Program-made: the position numbers and the translations under genes | Notes under the pieces: generated by a model | Databases searched by the model: none | What the model was told of the DNA's origin: nothing | What the model saw: the letters and a program-made list of their open reading frames with translations, nothing else | Shown: piece by piece, positions 50,375 through 58,572 of the stretch | Layout of the letters: each line of letters opens with the position of its first letter | Numbering within the stretch: the stretch's first letter is position 1 | Assembly: GCF_900546705.1 (NCBI RefSeq) | Contig: NZ_URDP01000006.1 | Location: forward strand, 1-64,000 | DNA from: an uncultured Oscillibacter sp. | GTDB lineage: Bacteria > Bacillota > Clostridia > Oscillospirales > Oscillospiraceae | Direction of reading: 5' to 3' | DNA: 64,000 bases

Positions 50375-51574
50375 TCACCGTTTCTGCATCAAACGCCGCA
50401 TTCCCGCCGCCAGTCCGTCTGCCGTCAGTTCGTACATGGGAAACAATTTGCCGATCTGCCAGTGGGTCTGGCTCCAGTAATCGGGCCGCTCGGGCATGGG
50501 ATTGGGATTGAGCCAGATCAGATGCGGGTAGCGGTTTTTCAGCCGCTCCAGCGCGCTGATTCCCGACGGGCCGTAGGTGTGGCTGCCCCAGTCGTACATG
50601 GGTTGGGTCAGCTCATAGGGGTGCATGGCGGCATCTCCCACCAAGATCAGCTTATAGCTGCTGTCGAAATTGTGCAGCGCCCAGTCCAGGGTAACCCAGC
50701 CCCCATCGCCCCACTGCATGGACGGAGCCAGATAGAGCTTGTCGTAGACGCAGTTGTGGAAGTAATAGACGTGCAGCTCCTTGAAGTGGTTGGACCGGGT
50801 AGCTGCCCGGAACAGGGCGCCGCACAGCCCGGCGTAGTATTCCATGGAGCCCCCGGAGTCCATCATCAGCAGCACTTTCACCGCGTTTTTCCGGGGTCTG
50901 CGGTAGCGCACCGTCAGCGTGCCGCCGTGGTCGCAGGTATCGTGAATGGTGCCGTCCACGTCCAGCTCCGGCTCTCCGGCCGACTGGAAGGACATCTGCC
51001 GCAGCAGCCGGAAGGCCATCTGGAACCGGCTGTCATCCAAAGTGGCGTCCCGGCGGAAATCCCGAAACCGGCGCGTACCGGCCACCGTCAGCGCCGTACG
51101 GTGCTTTCCTTCTCCGCCGATGCGGATGCCGCCGGGGTGCACGCCGCTGTTGCCGAAGGGAGAACGCCCCTGGGTACCTACCCAGTAACTGCCGCCGTTG
51201 TGTTCTTCCGTCTGCTCCCGGAGACGCTCCTCCAGCCGTGCCAGCAGCTGCTCCAGCGTCTCGTCGGGAACCCCCCGGGCGCGCAGGTCGGCAATGGTGC
51301 GGCCCAGATCCTCCGCCGGGTGCTCCAGCCACTCCAGCAGCTCCGGCGGAAGTTCCCCCTGCCAGGGCACATCCCGGAAAAACTCCAGGAACACCCGGTC
51401 AAAGCGGTCATAGTCCGCCTCGCTTTTTACCAGCACCATGCGGCAAAGCTGATAGAATCCCGTCAGGGATGAGCGGTGCAGCCCCCGGGCCATTCCCTCC
51501 AGCAGCGTCAGCCACTCACTCAGGGAAACATCCAGTCCCCGGGCCCGCAGCAGGTAAAAAAACTCCGCAAACAT
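50375..51574 (-). CDS. VWA (CoxE-like) domain protein
   Basis: 399 residues. The first 150 residues resemble CoxE/YehP-type proteins (FYLLRARGLDVSLSEWLTLLEGM), and the VWA domain has the MIDAS LLMMDSGGSMEYYAG followed by DAAMHPYELT and GDGGWVTLDWALH. Partner of the MoxR ATPase encoded 3 bp upstream. MoxR-CoxE pairs act as chaperones for metal-enzyme maturation or envelope functions. The client is unknown. Confidence 0.88.
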   Translation of the reverse strand: MFAEFFYLLRARGLDVSLSEWLTLLEGMARGLHRSSLTGFYQLCRMVLVKSEADYDRFDRVFLEFFRDVPWQGELPPELLEWLEHPAEDLGRTIADLRARGVPDETLEQLLARLEERLREQTEEHNGGSYWVGTQGRSPFGNSGVHPGGIRIGGEGKHRTALTVAGTRRFRDFRRDATLDDSRFQMAFRLLRQMSFQSAGEPELDVDGTIHDTCDHGGTLTVRYRRPRKNAVKVLLMMDSGGSMEYYAGLCGALFRAATRSNHFKELHVYYFHNCVYDKLYLAPSMQWGDGGWVTLDWALHNFDSSYKLILVGDAAMHPYELTQPMYDWGSHTYGPSGISALERLKNRYPHLIWLNPNPMPERPDYWSQTHWQIGKLFPMYELTADGLAAGMRRLMQKR

Positions 51575-51577
51575 GTC

Positions 51578-52390
51578 TCACCCCAGCGCCTTGCGCAGCG
51601 TCCGCAGGTCTTTGTCCTTTTTCACCAGCACACCGGCAAAGGGGATCTCCCGGGCAATCCGCTCCGGCGCCACACCGCCGGCCACCAGTGCCCGCAGCCA
51701 GTCCACCAGTTCCGAGGTGCTGGGCCGCTTTTCCATATCCCGCAGGCCCCGCACCCAGTAGAAGGACTCCAGCGCCTGGGTCAGCAGATTCTGCTCCAGG
51801 TCGCCGAAGTGAACCCGGACGATCTGCTCCATCTGCTCCCGGTCGGGAAATTCGATGTAGTGGAACACACAGCGGCGCAAAAACGCATCCGGCAGCTCCT
51901 TTTCCGCATTGGAAGTGATAATGACCACCGGCCGGTGCCGGGCGCGTACCGTCTCCCCGGTCTCAGGAATGTAAAACTCCATCCGGTCCAGCTCCCACAA
52001 AAGGTCGTTGGGAAACTCCAGATCCGCCTTGTCGATCTCGTCGATCAGCAGCACCACCCGCTGCTCTGAGCGGAACGCCTCACCCAGCTTGCCCAGCTTG
52101 ATGTAACGGGCAATATCGTCCACGCCGTGGGTACCGAACTGGCTGTCGTAGAGCCGCTGCACCACGTCGTATACATACAGGCCGTCCTGGGCCTTGGTGG
52201 TGGACTTCACGTTCCACACCAGCAGCTCCTCCCCCAGTGCATCGGCCACCGCCTTGGCCAGGAGCGTTTTGCCCGTGCCGGGCTCGCCCTTGATCAAAAG
52301 CGGCTTTTCCAGCGTAATGGCCACATTGACGGCGCTCATCAGCTCCGCCGAGGCCACATATTCTCCCGTTCCTGTAAACAGATTTTCCAT
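51578..52390 (-). CDS. MoxR-family AAA+ ATPase
   Basis: 270 residues: Walker A LIKGEPGTGKTLLAKAVAD, Walker B VVLLIDEIDKADLEFPNDLL, sensor 1 IITSNAEKELPDAFLRR, arginine finger region DREQMEQIV. Starts at ATG 52390 after GAGGAA. Ordinary MoxR length, unlike the long one at 29471. Confidence 0.93.
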   Translation of the reverse strand: MENLFTGTGEYVASAELMSAVNVAITLEKPLLIKGEPGTGKTLLAKAVADALGEELLVWNVKSTTKAQDGLYVYDVVQRLYDSQFGTHGVDDIARYIKLGKLGEAFRSEQRVVLLIDEIDKADLEFPNDLLWELDRMEFYIPETGETVRARHRPVVIITSNAEKELPDAFLRRCVFHYIEFPDREQMEQIVRVHFGDLEQNLLTQALESFYWVRGLRDMEKRPSTSELVDWLRALVAGGVAPERIAREIPFAGVLVKKDKDLRTLRKALG

Positions 52391-52437
52391 GCCATTTCCT
52401 CGCAGTTTTCGTATTTTGCCGCGCAGCGGCTCCCCCG

Positions 52438-52466
52438 ATTATACCAGACCCACCCCTGCAATACAA
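52438..52466 (-). promoter_or_regulatory. Sigma-A promoter of the MoxR-VWA operon
   Basis: TTGTAT, 17 nt, TATAAT (with TGG before it) on the minus strand. Confidence 0.78.
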
Positions 52467-52480
52467 TCATCCCTTCCGGC

Positions 52481-52535
52481 GTATGTTACATTGTGCAACG
52501 CATTTTTGTATCACACAGCAACATACTTTGATACA
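52481..52535. repeat. Overlapping inverted repeats between divergent operons
   Basis: GTATGTT (52481-52487) with AACATAC (52520-52526), and TGTATCA (52507-52513) with TGATACA (52529-52535; 15-nt spacer). They lie between the MoxR and CoA-transferase promoters and look like regulator-binding sites. Confidence 0.5.
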
Positions 52536-52579
52536 TTCGGCGGCACATTCCCCGCTTTCCCGGCGGTTTTCCCCATTTT

Positions 52580-52608
52580 TTACTTGGCATATTTTTTGCT
52601 TTCATAAT
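52580..52608 (+). promoter_or_regulatory. Probable promoter of the CoA-transferase operon
   Basis: TTACTT, 17 nt, CATAAT, 58 nt before the ATG at 52666. Confidence 0.55.
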
Positions 52609-52665
52609 TTTGCAAAAGCACATTGAACCAGACTGGCAAAACGATTTTGAAAAGAGGTTACAATA

Positions 52666-53865
52666 ATGGAAAACGAAAAAGGCTTGCTGGACGGTGTTGT
52701 GGTTCTGGACCTGACCCGGGTTCTGGCCGGTCCCTACTGCGGCATGATCCTGGCCGATATGGGTGCCACGGTCATCAAGGTGGAAAATCCCAAGGGCGGT
52801 GACGATACCCGCAAGATGGGTCCCTTCGTCAACGGCAACAGCGTTTACTATGCCAACTTCAACCGCAGCAAGATCGGCTGCACCCTGAACCTGAAGGACC
52901 CCGAGGCCAAGGAGATCTTCAAGGAAATGGTGAAGAAGGCCGATGTAGTCATCGAGAACTACCGTCCCGGCACCATGGAAAAGCTGGGCCTTGGATATGA
53001 CGTACTCAAGGAGGTCAACCCCTCCATTATCTACGGCGCCGTCTCCGGCTTCGGCCACACCGGCCCCCTGAGCAAGCGCGCCGGCTATGATATCGTGGGC
53101 CAGGCCATGGGCGGCCTCATGAGCACCACCGGTTGGCCCGGCGGACAGCCCACCCGTGTGGGTACGCCCATGGGCGACGTACTGGGCGGACTGAACCTGG
53201 CCATTGGCGTGCTGGCCGCTCTGGTAAACCGTCAGAAGACGGGCCTTGGCGAGAAGGTGGATGTGGCTCTGGTGGACTCCGTGGTCTCCGCCATGGAAAA
53301 TATCACCATGATCTATCAGGCTACCGGCCGTGTTCCCCAGCGCATCGGCAACCGCTATGAGTCCACCTATCCCTATGACTCCTTCCCCGCCAAGGACGGC
53401 AACGTCATCATCGCCGCCGGCAACAACAAGCTCTATGCCATTTTGTGCGATGTCATGGGCAAGCCGGAACTGAAGACCGACCCCCGTTTCCTGGAGGTCA
53501 AGGACCGGGTGGCCAATCACGACGCCATGCGCGAGATCGTCTCTGCCTGGACCGAGAACTACACCATCGAAGAAATCGACAAGATGCTCAACGGCGCCGG
53601 CTGCCCCGCCAGCGCGGTGAACACCATTGACCGCATGGTGGTCGATCCCCAGATCGCCGGCGCCCGGGATATGTTCCCCGAAATCGACCAGCCCGGCATC
53701 GGCAAGCTGCACATCACCGCCACCGCCCAAAAGCTCACCCGCACCAAGTCCTGCCCCCGCAAGCCCGCACCGCTGCTGGGCGAGGACAACGCCGAGATCT
53801 TCGGCAAGATGCTGGGCTTTGATGAGGCCCGCCTTGCCGAGCTGAAGGAAAAGGGCGTTATTTGA
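52666..53865 (+). CDS. Family III (CaiB/BaiF) acyl-CoA transferase
   Basis: 399 residues: VVVLDLTRVLAGPYCGMILADMGATVIKVE, VVIENYRPGTMEKLGLGYD, and the catalytic aspartate D171 in GTPMGDVLGGL. Family III enzymes move CoA between carboxylic acids through an aspartyl-CoA/anhydride intermediate. The HMG-CoA-lyase-family gene follows after 19 bp, so the acid is probably a hydroxy-methyl-dicarboxylate such as HMG or citramalate. AGAGG precedes the ATG. Confidence 0.93.
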   Translation: MENEKGLLDGVVVLDLTRVLAGPYCGMILADMGATVIKVENPKGGDDTRKMGPFVNGNSVYYANFNRSKIGCTLNLKDPEAKEIFKEMVKKADVVIENYRPGTMEKLGLGYDVLKEVNPSIIYGAVSGFGHTGPLSKRAGYDIVGQAMGGLMSTTGWPGGQPTRVGTPMGDVLGGLNLAIGVLAALVNRQKTGLGEKVDVALVDSVVSAMENITMIYQATGRVPQRIGNRYESTYPYDSFPAKDGNVIIAAGNNKLYAILCDVMGKPELKTDPRFLEVKDRVANHDAMREIVSAWTENYTIEEIDKMLNGAGCPASAVNTIDRMVVDPQIAGARDMFPEIDQPGIGKLHITATAQKLTRTKSCPRKPAPLLGEDNAEIFGKMLGFDEARLAELKEKGVI

Positions 53866-53884
53866 GAATAGGAGGCGCTGTTAT

Positions 53885-54793
53885 ATGAAACAGAAAATCG
53901 ACGTCATCGAAGTCGGCCCCCGGGACGGCTTCCAGAGCGTAAAATGCGCCCAGATTACCACGGAGCAGAAGCTCAAGGTCATTGACGATCTGGTCAACGC
54001 CGGTGTCAAGCACATGGAGTATACCTCCTTTGTCAGCCCCAAGGCCATTCCCCAGCTCTCCGATGCCAAGGCAGTCACCGAGGTGGTTTTGAAGAAGTAT
54101 CCCGATGTGGATCTGTTCGCCCTGGTGCCCAACCTGCGGGGTGCTCAGAACGCCTATGAGCTGGGCCTGAGAAAGGTCTGCTATGTGGTGTCTCTGAGTG
54201 CAAGCCACAACAAGGCCAATATCAACCGCACCCACGAGCAGTCCCTGGAGGCTTACAAGGAGATCCGTGCCGCCTATCCCGACCTGAACGTGATCGTGGA
54301 TCTGGCCACTACGTTCGGCTGCCCCTTCGAGGGCAAGTACGAAGACCCCGCCGCCGTGGTCAAGTTCCTGAAGGACTACAAGGACGCGGGTATGACTACC
54401 TGCTGTCTGTGCGACACCATCGGCATCGCCGATCCCGCTCAGGTCAAGGCCGTGATCGGTGCTGTGAAGGAAGCCTATCCCGATCTGGAGCTGATGGTGC
54501 ACTTCCACGATACCCGGGGCCTTGGCATGGTGAACACCATGGCCGCCATGGAAGCCGGCGTCACCAAGGTCCAGTCCGCTCTGGGCGGTCTGGGCGGCTG
54601 CCCCTTCGCTCCCGGCGCCTCCGGCAACCTCTCCACCGAGGATATGGTGTGGATGCTCAATGAAATGGGCTATGATACCGGCATCTCCTTCTCCAAGATC
54701 CTGGCTGCCGCCAAAGATCAGGTGAAAGTGATCTCCGGCAATTACAGCGGCCACCACATCAATGTGGAAGCCGAGACTCCCTGCAAAGCTTGA
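53885..54793 (+). CDS. HMG-CoA lyase family enzyme
   Basis: 302 residues in the HMGL-like TIM barrel: VIEVGPRDGFQSVKCAQI (metal/catalytic R and D), YTSFVSPKAIPQLSDA, VHFHDTRGLGMVN (metal-binding His-x-His), GGLGGCPFAPGASGN (active-site cysteine loop). It would split 3-hydroxy-3-methylglutaryl-CoA to acetyl-CoA and acetoacetate, or a citramalyl-CoA-like compound to acetyl-CoA and pyruvate. Coupled to the CoA transferase, this would form a two-step catabolic route. Confidence 0.9.
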   Translation: MKQKIDVIEVGPRDGFQSVKCAQITTEQKLKVIDDLVNAGVKHMEYTSFVSPKAIPQLSDAKAVTEVVLKKYPDVDLFALVPNLRGAQNAYELGLRKVCYVVSLSASHNKANINRTHEQSLEAYKEIRAAYPDLNVIVDLATTFGCPFEGKYEDPAAVVKFLKDYKDAGMTTCCLCDTIGIADPAQVKAVIGAVKEAYPDLELMVHFHDTRGLGMVNTMAAMEAGVTKVQSALGGLGGCPFAPGASGNLSTEDMVWMLNEMGYDTGISFSKILAAAKDQVKVISGNYSGHHINVEAETPCKA

Positions 54794-54828
54794 TAAATTT
54801 GTTTTCTCTTCCCCTCTCTTTTCCATAT

Positions 54829-54880
54829 GGAAAGGCCCGGCCCGCAGTCGCCGCTGCGGACCGGGCCTTTCCGCTTTTTC
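54829..54880 (+). terminator. Terminator of the CoA-transferase/lyase operon
   Basis: GGAAAGGCCCGG/CCGGGCCTTTCC with inner CCGCAG/CTGCGG, then CTTTTTC. Confidence 0.9.
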
Positions 54881-54932
54881 ACTTGAAAAGCGCGCCGCAA
54901 TCTGACCTTATCTTAATTTTAATAACTGGCTC

Positions 54933-54961
54933 TTTCGACAGGCCAGTTCCTCTGCTATAAT
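54933..54961 (+). promoter_or_regulatory. Promoter of the pyridoxamine kinase gene
   Basis: TTTCGA, 17 nt, TATAAT, 30 nt before the ATG. Confidence 0.65.
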
Positions 54962-54991
54962 TGGGCAAAACACGCAAAGGAAGTGCTGTAT

Positions 54992-55822
54992 ATGAAGCGT
55001 ATCGTCAGCATTCAGGATATCTCCTGCCTGGGCAAGTGCTCTTTGACTGTGGCGCTGCCCATTATCTCCGCCATGGGTGTGGAGTGCTCCATTGTGCCCA
55101 CCGCCGTGCTGTCCACCCACACCATGTTCCAGAATTTCACCTGTGCGGACCTCACCGACCAGATCGCACCCATCGCCGCCCACTGGAAGGCCGAGCAGAT
55201 CGGTTTTGACGCCATCTACACCGGATATCTGGCCTCCAAAGAGCAGATTGGCGACGTGTGCGCCTTCTTCGACCAGTTCAAGACCTCCGAAAACCTCATT
55301 GTGGTGGATCCGGTTATGGCAGACAACGGCAAGCTCTATCCCGCCTTCGATGCGGACTTTCCCGCCGCCATGGCCAAAGTCTGCGCCAAGGCCGACCTCA
55401 TTGTCCCCAACCTGACGGAGGCCAGCCTGCTGACCGGCCTGCCCTACAAGACGGAATATGATGAGGATTATATCCGTCAGATGCTCCAGGCTCTGGCCAA
55501 GCTGGGCCCCCGGTACGTAGCCCTCACCGGCGTGAGCTTCCAGGAGGGCAAGCTGGGCGTTATGTACTACGATCAGGTCACCGGCGAGTACGGCAGCTAC
55601 TTCACTGAGCATCTGCCCGCCAGCTTCCACGGCACCGGCGATGTGTTTGCCTCCACCTGCGTGGGCGCCCTTATGCGGGGCAAGTCCCTGGGCGACGCCC
55701 TGGCCCTGGCGGCGGATTACACAGTGGAATGCATCCGCGCTACGCTGGAAAATCCCAAGCACCCCTGGTACGGCGTAGACTTCGAACAGGCCATCCCGTA
55801 TCTGGTGGATCGTCTGCGCTGA
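54992..55822 (+). CDS. pdxK: Pyridoxamine/pyridoxal kinase (PfkB family)
   Basis: From ATG 54992 after AAAGGAA, 276 residues. RIVSIQDISCLGKCSLTVALP is the PdxY/K start, VVDPVMADNGKLY is typical, and FHGTGDVFASTCVGALMRG is the PfkB ATP/anion-hole signature with the catalytic Asp. It phosphorylates vitamin B6 vitamers to supply PLP. It is monocistronic. Confidence 0.93.
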   Translation: MKRIVSIQDISCLGKCSLTVALPIISAMGVECSIVPTAVLSTHTMFQNFTCADLTDQIAPIAAHWKAEQIGFDAIYTGYLASKEQIGDVCAFFDQFKTSENLIVVDPVMADNGKLYPAFDADFPAAMAKVCAKADLIVPNLTEASLLTGLPYKTEYDEDYIRQMLQALAKLGPRYVALTGVSFQEGKLGVMYYDQVTGEYGSYFTEHLPASFHGTGDVFASTCVGALMRGKSLGDALALAADYTVECIRATLENPKHPWYGVDFEQAIPYLVDRLR

Positions 55823-55842
55823 GCATACAGCTCCGAAAAACA

Positions 55843-55877
55843 GGTCCCCGGAGAACCGTAGTTCTCCGGGGCCTTTT
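55843..55877 (+). terminator. Terminator after pdxK
   Basis: CCCCGGAGAAC/GTTCTCCGGGG with CGTA loop, then CCTTTT. Confidence 0.88.
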
Positions 55878-55908
55878 CATATTATTATAAGGTATATCTC
55901 ATCCGCTC

Positions 55909-56292
55909 TCAGGAAGGGCCCCTGTCATGGCGGTAACGCTCCAGCTCCTCCGCGTCCCGGTCGTCCAGGGCGTGGAGCCCGCCCCGTTCCTCCATGTAGT
56001 GGGTCAGCTCATGGGATAGGGTGGTGTAGAGCTCGTCGGCCCAGGTATCCTCGTCCCAGTCCTCCTTTTGGGCCAGCGCCGCAAAGGAGCCGTAGTAGAG
56101 ATTGACGTAGCAGCCCAGAAGATCGTGGCAGTACTCTCCCAGAATGTACATCTCCCCCGGGGGAAAGTCCGGGTCCGGCAGAGCCTCTTCCAGAAGGTTC
56201 ACGCCGCCGTTGAGCCCGTCAAAGAGGGCCTTGGGGAACTCCTCCGCCATCTCGTCCAAAAGATCGTTTACCCGGTCAATGGTCAGAATCAT
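55909..56292 (-). CDS. Mini-zincin metallopeptidase-like protein
   Basis: 127 residues, no signal peptide. The zinc-peptidase signature is LSHELTHYMEERGG (HExxH, residues about 94-98), in the setting of the short zincin family of about 120 residues. The N-terminal half is acidic (DLLDEMAEEFPKALFDGLNGG, ILGEYCHDLLGCYVNLYYG). Natural substrate unknown; activity is only inferred. It is 34 bp downstream of tex and could be co-transcribed. Confidence 0.78.
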   Translation of the reverse strand: MILTIDRVNDLLDEMAEEFPKALFDGLNGGVNLLEEALPDPDFPPGEMYILGEYCHDLLGCYVNLYYGSFAALAQKEDWDEDTWADELYTTLSHELTHYMEERGGLHALDDRDAEELERYRHDRGPS

Positions 56293-56326
56293 GGCTCTGC
56301 TCCTTTCTCCGTCTGTTGAACAGCGG

Positions 56327-58492
56327 TCACTTTCCCGCCTGCCGCATACTGAGGCTGATGCGCTTTTTCTTCTCGTCCACGTCCAGCACCACTACCTTCA
56401 CCACGTCGCCCACGGACACCACCTCCGACGGGTGACGGATGAACTTGTCTGCCACCTGGGAGATATGCACCAGGCCGTCCTGATGGACGCCGATGTCCAC
56501 GAACACGCCGAAGTCAATGACATTGCGGACGGTGCCCGTGAGCTCCATGCCGGGCTTCAGGTCCTTGATCTCCAGCACGTCCGTACGCAAAACGGGCTTG
56601 GGCAGCTCATCCCGGATGTCCCGGCCGGGCTTCATCAGCTCCGCCGCTACGTCCCGCAGGGTCGGCACGCCCACGCCGCACTCCGCCGCGGCCTTGTCCT
56701 CGCCGTAGGCCTTCACCTGGGCCCAAAGGTCTCCCAGCTTCCCTGCGGCCACGTCAGCCAGGGTGTGGCCCGTAAGGGAGAGCAGCTTTTCCGCCGCCGC
56801 GTAGCTCTCCGGGTGGACGGCGGTATTGTCCAGGACGCTCTTGCTCTCCGGCACCCGCAAAAAGCCCGCACACTGCTCAAAGGCCTTGGGTCCCAGCTTG
56901 GGGACTTTCAAAATCTGCTTACGGGAGGTAAAGGGGCCGTTTTCCTCCCGATAGGCTACCACGTTTTTTGCCGTGGCGGCGGTAAGACCCGCCACATGCT
57001 GCAAGAGGGACGGCGAGGCGGTATTCACGTCCACGCCCACGGCGTTGACGCAGTCCTCCACCACCCCGTCCAGCGCCTCGTCCAGGTGTTTTTGCGGACA
57101 GTCGTGCTGGTACTGACCCACGCCGATGGCCTTGGGATCGATCTTCACCAGCTCCGCCAGGGGGTCCTGAAGCCGCCGGGCGATGGACACGGCGCTGCGC
57201 AGGTTCACATCGTAGTCCGGAAACTCCTCCGCCGCCAGGGGGCTGGCGGAGTACACGCTGGCTCCTGCCTCGGAGACGATCATATAGCTCACATGGGCGC
57301 CCTCGCTGTTCACCTGGCGGATCAGCTCCACCGCCATCTGCTCCGTCTCCCGGCTGGCGGTACCGTTGCCGATGGCGATGTGCTCCACGCCGTAGCGGCG
57401 GATGAGCTTTGCCAGGGTGGCGATGGCCTCCTTTTTCTGCCGCTCGCCGTAGGTGGGATAGACCACGGCGGTATCGAGCACCTTGCCGGTTCCGTCCACC
57501 ACCGCCACCTTGCAGCCCATCCGGTAACCCGGGTCCAGGCCCATAGTGACCTTTCCCTTGACCGGCGGCTGCATCAAAAGCGGCTTGAGATTCAGGGCAA
57601 ACTGGCCGATGGCGCCCTCGCCGGCCTTTTCCGTCAGCGCCGAGCGGGCCTCCCGCTCCAGGGAGGGGAAGATCAGGCGGTCATAGGCATCTTCCGCCGC
57701 AGCCTTGACAAATTCCATGGCCGCGCTGCCGGGAATGACTGCATAGCGGCGCACCGTCCGCAGCGCCAGCTCCCGGTCCAGTTCCACACTCACCTTCAGC
57801 TTTTCCTCCCGCTCACCCCGGTTGATGGCCAGGATCTGGTGGCCCTGGAGCCGGGAGAGCGCCTGGGTGAAATCGTAATAGAGCCGGTAAACCGTATCCT
57901 CGTCCGTGGCCGCCGTACTGTGGAGCACGGCGTTTTTCTCCAGCAGCGTCCGCAGCTTGCCCCGCAGCGCCGCGTCGTCGCTGAGGCGTTCGGCGATGAT
58001 GTCGCCGGCGCCGGCAAGAGCCGCTTCCGCCGTCTCCACTCCCTTTTCCGCGTCCACATAGGCCGCGGCGGCCTCCAGAGGCAGCGGACAGTCCGCTCTC
58101 TGGGCAAACAGCACGTCTGCCAGGGGCTCCAGTCCCTTCTCCCGGGCGATGGTGGCCCGGGTACGGCGCTTTTGCTTATAGGGCCGGTACAGATCCTCCA
58201 GCTCGGACAAGGTACCGGCTTTGTCGATGGACGCCGCCAGCTCCTCCGTCAGCTTCCCCTGATCGGCAATGGACTTTTTCACGCTTTCCCGACGTTCATC
58301 CAGTCCCCGCAGGTATTTCAGCCGCTCTTCCAGGGTGCGCAGGGATGTATCGTCCATGGCACCGTGAAGCTCTTTGCGGTAGCGGGCGATGAAGGGGATG
58401 GTATTTCCCTCGTCCAGCAACCGCACCACGTTTTCCACATGCCGGGGCTCCTTGCCCAGCTCGGCTGCAATTTGTTCAATAATTCGATCCAT
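56327..58492 (-). CDS. tex: Tex, RNA-binding transcription accessory protein
   Basis: 721 residues, the usual Tex length: helical N-terminus (IIEQIAAELGKEPRHVENVVRLL), YqgF/RNase-H-like domain (MGLDPGYRMGCKVAVVDGTGK), two helix-hairpin-helix motifs (VNTASPSLLQHVAGL, LKVPKLGPKAFEQCAGFL) and a C-terminal S1 domain (MELTGTVRNVIDFGVFVDIGVHQDGLVH). It binds nucleic acid and influences transcription; precise role is not established. Confidence 0.96.
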   Translation of the reverse strand: MDRIIEQIAAELGKEPRHVENVVRLLDEGNTIPFIARYRKELHGAMDDTSLRTLEERLKYLRGLDERRESVKKSIADQGKLTEELAASIDKAGTLSELEDLYRPYKQKRRTRATIAREKGLEPLADVLFAQRADCPLPLEAAAAYVDAEKGVETAEAALAGAGDIIAERLSDDAALRGKLRTLLEKNAVLHSTAATDEDTVYRLYYDFTQALSRLQGHQILAINRGEREEKLKVSVELDRELALRTVRRYAVIPGSAAMEFVKAAAEDAYDRLIFPSLEREARSALTEKAGEGAIGQFALNLKPLLMQPPVKGKVTMGLDPGYRMGCKVAVVDGTGKVLDTAVVYPTYGERQKKEAIATLAKLIRRYGVEHIAIGNGTASRETEQMAVELIRQVNSEGAHVSYMIVSEAGASVYSASPLAAEEFPDYDVNLRSAVSIARRLQDPLAELVKIDPKAIGVGQYQHDCPQKHLDEALDGVVEDCVNAVGVDVNTASPSLLQHVAGLTAATAKNVVAYREENGPFTSRKQILKVPKLGPKAFEQCAGFLRVPESKSVLDNTAVHPESYAAAEKLLSLTGHTLADVAAGKLGDLWAQVKAYGEDKAAAECGVGVPTLRDVAAELMKPGRDIRDELPKPVLRTDVLEIKDLKPGMELTGTVRNVIDFGVFVDIGVHQDGLVHISQVADKFIRHPSEVVSVGDVVKVVVLDVDEKKKRISLSMRQAGK

Positions 58493-58572
58493 AGGGCTTC
58501 CTTTCTGCCGTCTCCCGCCCGGCGGGAGAAAAAGGCGGCGTCCAGTCCCCGGGCGCCGCCGTCTTTCGTATG

